From assembly GCA_003647825.1 (NCBI GenBank), contig QMNP01000060.1, forward strand, positions 1 through 7,939: a stretch of 7,939 bases of DNA. Direction: 5' to 3'. This stretch comes from Candidatus Cloacimonadota bacterium (lineage in GTDB: Bacteria; Cloacimonadota; Cloacimonadia; Cloacimonadales; TCS61). The position numbers and the translations under genes were made by a program. The notes beneath the pieces were generated by a model. It was not told the origin of the DNA. It saw only the letters and a program-made list of their open reading frames with translations, and searched no databases. Below, piece by piece: positions 5,571 through 7,939 of the stretch. Position 1 is the stretch's first letter. Each line of letters opens with the position of its first letter.

Positions 5571-7939
5571 ATGAAATCCCGATACATAACATTCCTTGTA
5601 CTTTTGATGATAATAGCGGTAGTTGCCACTTACTTATATAAACCAGAGCCGAAACACAAAACCATCTCTCATCCTGAATTCATCGAAAAACCACATGGAG
5701 GGAAGATAAAAAAGGAACCTAAAGCTTTGCCCAATGAGTGGTTTGGCTATCAACGTGCCTATCCATATCACGAGATAAAACATGAATCTTATTTGGAAGG
5801 CTTGCAGCAAGCCGCAGAGCTTCATTCACGTACTGGAAATAACAGAGAATATACCTGGGAACTGGCAGGTCCGATTAATATAGGTGGTCGCATTACAGAT
5901 ATTGCAATTCATCCCTCCAGCCCGGAAATCTGGTACATTGGTGCTGCTTCGGGAGGAATATACAAAACTGCTGATGAAGGTGCAAACTGGGAGAATGTTT
6001 TTACAGATGCACCGGTAATAACTATTGGAGATATAGCAATTGATCCTAATGATGAGAATATCATTTATGCTGGAACCGGAGAAGCAAATTCTTCCAGTCA
6101 GAGTTTTGTGGGTAACGGCATCTATAAATCTGAAAACGCTGGTGGAAGCTGGGAACATATAGGTTTGGAAAATTCCGCCTACATTGGCCGTATCATTGTA
6201 GATTACAATAATTCTGACAGAGTTTTTGTGGCTGCTACAGGAACTCTATTCAGTCCCAATGAAGAGCGTGGAATTTTTCGAAGTGAAGATGGAGGGCTTA
6301 CCTGGGATAGAAAGCTGTTTGTTACAGATTCTACGTCTGCAATTGATCTGATTCAGCATCCCACAAATCCCGATATTTTGTATGCTTCGATGTGGGAGCG
6401 TATGCGAGGTAGAGAATATCGACGTTCCGGAGGATTATCTTCTGGTATCTATAAAACAATTGATGGCGGTGACACCTGGGTTGAGTTAACCGGTGGATTA
6501 CCAGATGATGATGGAGTGGGAAGAATAGGACTGGCAATTGCCAGAAGTAATCCAGATGTATTATATGCATTTTACGATCAGCAACCCGAAGGAGGATATT
6601 CATTTTTAGGAATATTCAAAACTACAGATGCTGGTGAAAATTGGTTTCAAACCAATGACAGCAATATATATGACATGAATTCCAGCTTCGGCTGGTATTT
6701 TGGTCAGATCTGCGTTGATCCAACCGATGAAAATAGAGTTTATGCAATGGGCGTGGCTTTGTGCAGAACCCAAAATGGTGGTGATAGCTGGCAGATAATT
6801 GCAGATTATGGAAATACTGATGAGATTCATGTAGATCATCATGCTATGGACATAAACGAATTTACCGGCAGAATCGTAGAAGGAAACGATGGCGGATTAT
6901 ATACCAGTAACAATTACGGTAATGATTGGGACAAAATTGATAACATTCCACTTACACAGTTTTATGCTATTGAAAAAGACTTTTTAAATCCGGAGAGAAT
7001 TTATGGCGGAACCCAGGATAACAGTACAATTCGTACGTTAACCGGAGCTTTGGATGACTGGCATGTGATTTTAGGTGGAGATGGTTTCTATACAAAAGTT
7101 GATCATACAAATCCAGATATAATATTCGCTGAATATCAATGGGGAAATCTTCATCGATCTACAAATGGAGGACAATGGTTTGAAGATGTTGCTTACCAGA
7201 TGGAAAATGATCGAACTAACTGGTCTTCTCCGCTTGCCATGCATCCAGTTGATCCTGCGATCTTGTATTTTGGAACATATAGAATTTGGAAAACTACCAA
7301 CAGCGGAGATTACTGGCAGGAAGTAAGTGATGATCTTACCGACGGAGATACAGGAGCTAGTTATCATACAATTTCTACAATTGCCATCAATCCAAGTTTT
7401 CCGAATGTTGTAATAGCAGGAACAGACGATGGGAATGTACATGTTTCTATCGATGATGGAACCAGCTGGGCAGATGTGTCAGAAGGTTTACCGGATCGCT
7501 GGATTACACGGGTTGCTGGTGATCCATTTGATATGAATACAATTTATGTAACCGTTTCCGGATTCCGCTGGGATGAGCCCTATCCTCATGTTTTCAAATC
7601 AACAGATCTTGGGCAAAATTGGATCGATATCTCTTCAAATCTCCCGCAGCTTCCAATGAACTGCTTAGTGCTTGATCCGGAAGTTCCAAACCGAATTTTC
7701 GTAGGTTCTGATGCTGGAGTATTCTTTACAGAAAATGGCGGAGATGAATGGTTGAGCATGTCGAGTGGATTACCTAATGTGGCTGTTATTGATATGCTGA
7801 TTCATAATCCAACTCGTACTTTACTGCTTGGAACTTATGGCTGTTCTGCGTATGAAATGAATCTGGAAGATTTGAATACAGGCAGCGCTGGAAATATTGC
7901 TTCATTAAAGGCAGAACTGAATCAAAATTATCCAAATCC
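5571..7939 (+). CDS. Secreted BNR/Asp-box beta-propeller protein, 3' end outside window
   Basis: I read 789 complete codons with no stop up to the right edge. An N-terminal hydrophobic segment (about 5-22, after MKSR) is a signal peptide or anchor without a lipobox. A basic, Pro/His-rich linker (about 24-54) follows. The body (about 95-765) is a sortilin/VPS10-like or GH74-like propeller array. It opens with GPINIGGRITDIAIHP (100-115) and carries about twelve Asp-box motifs of the S/T-x-D-x-G-x-x-W type, for example at 133-140, 187-194, 238-245, 296-303, 351-358, 400-407, 575-582, 626-633, 677-684 and 720-727. A shortened one lies at 530-536. Twelve boxes suggest one very large propeller or two in tandem. 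The last visible residues, LNQNYPN followed by a Pro codon start (cc), match the opening of type IX secretion C-terminal sorting domains, which suggests export and surface attachment. Its ligand or substrate is unknown; I see no clear catalytic signature. Confidence 0.85.
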   Translation, partial: MKSRYITFLVLLMIIAVVATYLYKPEPKHKTISHPEFIEKPHGGKIKKEPKALPNEWFGYQRAYPYHEIKHESYLEGLQQAAELHSRTGNNREYTWELAGPINIGGRITDIAIHPSSPEIWYIGAASGGIYKTADEGANWENVFTDAPVITIGDIAIDPNDENIIYAGTGEANSSSQSFVGNGIYKSENAGGSWEHIGLENSAYIGRIIVDYNNSDRVFVAATGTLFSPNEERGIFRSEDGGLTWDRKLFVTDSTSAIDLIQHPTNPDILYASMWERMRGREYRRSGGLSSGIYKTIDGGDTWVELTGGLPDDDGVGRIGLAIARSNPDVLYAFYDQQPEGGYSFLGIFKTTDAGENWFQTNDSNIYDMNSSFGWYFGQICVDPTDENRVYAMGVALCRTQNGGDSWQIIADYGNTDEIHVDHHAMDINEFTGRIVEGNDGGLYTSNNYGNDWDKIDNIPLTQFYAIEKDFLNPERIYGGTQDNSTIRTLTGALDDWHVILGGDGFYTKVDHTNPDIIFAEYQWGNLHRSTNGGQWFEDVAYQMENDRTNWSSPLAMHPVDPAILYFGTYRIWKTTNSGDYWQEVSDDLTDGDTGASYHTISTIAINPSFPNVVIAGTDDGNVHVSIDDGTSWADVSEGLPDRWITRVAGDPFDMNTIYVTVSGFRWDEPYPHVFKSTDLGQNWIDISSNLPQLPMNCLVLDPEVPNRIFVGSDAGVFFTENGGDEWLSMSSGLPNVAVIDMLIHNPTRTLLLGTYGCSAYEMNLEDLNTGSAGNIASLKAELNQNYPN

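Noticed and set aside
5634..7442. Several minus-strand open frames across the propeller gene
   Set aside because: The + strand frame is continuous over the whole stretch, with regularly spaced Asp-box motifs. The minus frames are short and rich in Ile, Cys and Ser, as expected of shadows.
5571..7939. Sialidase or xyloglucanase assignment for the propeller protein
   Set aside because: Asp-boxes are shared by many non-enzymatic propellers, and I could not identify the sialidase arginine triad or a GH74 catalytic pair.

Overview
The window looks like an ordinary chromosomal segment of a low-GC, Gram-negative-type bacterium. All recognised genes lie on the + strand. The outer-membrane energising genes (ExbB/ExbD/TonB), a putative T9SS-type sorting motif (NYPNP) on a secreted beta-propeller protein, clear Shine-Dalgarno sites before several genes, and dispersed short palindromes fit the Fibrobacterota-Chlorobiota-Bacteroidota neighbourhood. 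A Cloacimonadota-like organism is my best guess. This placement is inference from gene content and style, not from a marker gene.

Positions 1-845 hold no credible gene. They carry a composite repeat (1-180, repeated with an internal 105-bp tandem duplication at 388-666), a REP-like palindrome (287-307) and a long A/T-flanked hairpin (331-370) that could act as a terminator. Positions 846-3924 form a tight run: exbB (846-1511), exbD (1529-1945), a tonB-like gene (1963-2721) and a long-form folP (2725-3924), with gaps of 17, 17 and 3 nt. The first three should make an inner-membrane proton-driven motor that energises outer-membrane transporters. folP makes dihydropteroate for folate.

A 217-bp gap (3925-4141) is packed with four more REP-like palindromes. 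Next come cdaA (4142-4885), a membrane diadenylate cyclase making c-di-AMP, and coaE (4896-5525), the last step of CoA synthesis. The folP-cdaA order is a known arrangement in several phyla. Here the usual CdaA regulator gene (cdaR/ybbR) and glmM are absent, with coaE in their place.

From 5571 to the right edge runs a large secreted BNR/Asp-box beta-propeller protein. It reads 789 complete codons and leaves the window inside a motif typical of the start of a type IX secretion sorting domain. The track does not list it because it has no stop in the window, but the reading frame is clean throughout.

No mobile element, CRISPR array, tRNA or rRNA is visible, and I see no convincing novel multi-gene system. 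The points most worth a second look are the repeat cassette, the Arg-to-Leu change in the CdaA RHR motif, the doubled ribosome-binding/start site before cdaA, and the FolP N-terminal extension.
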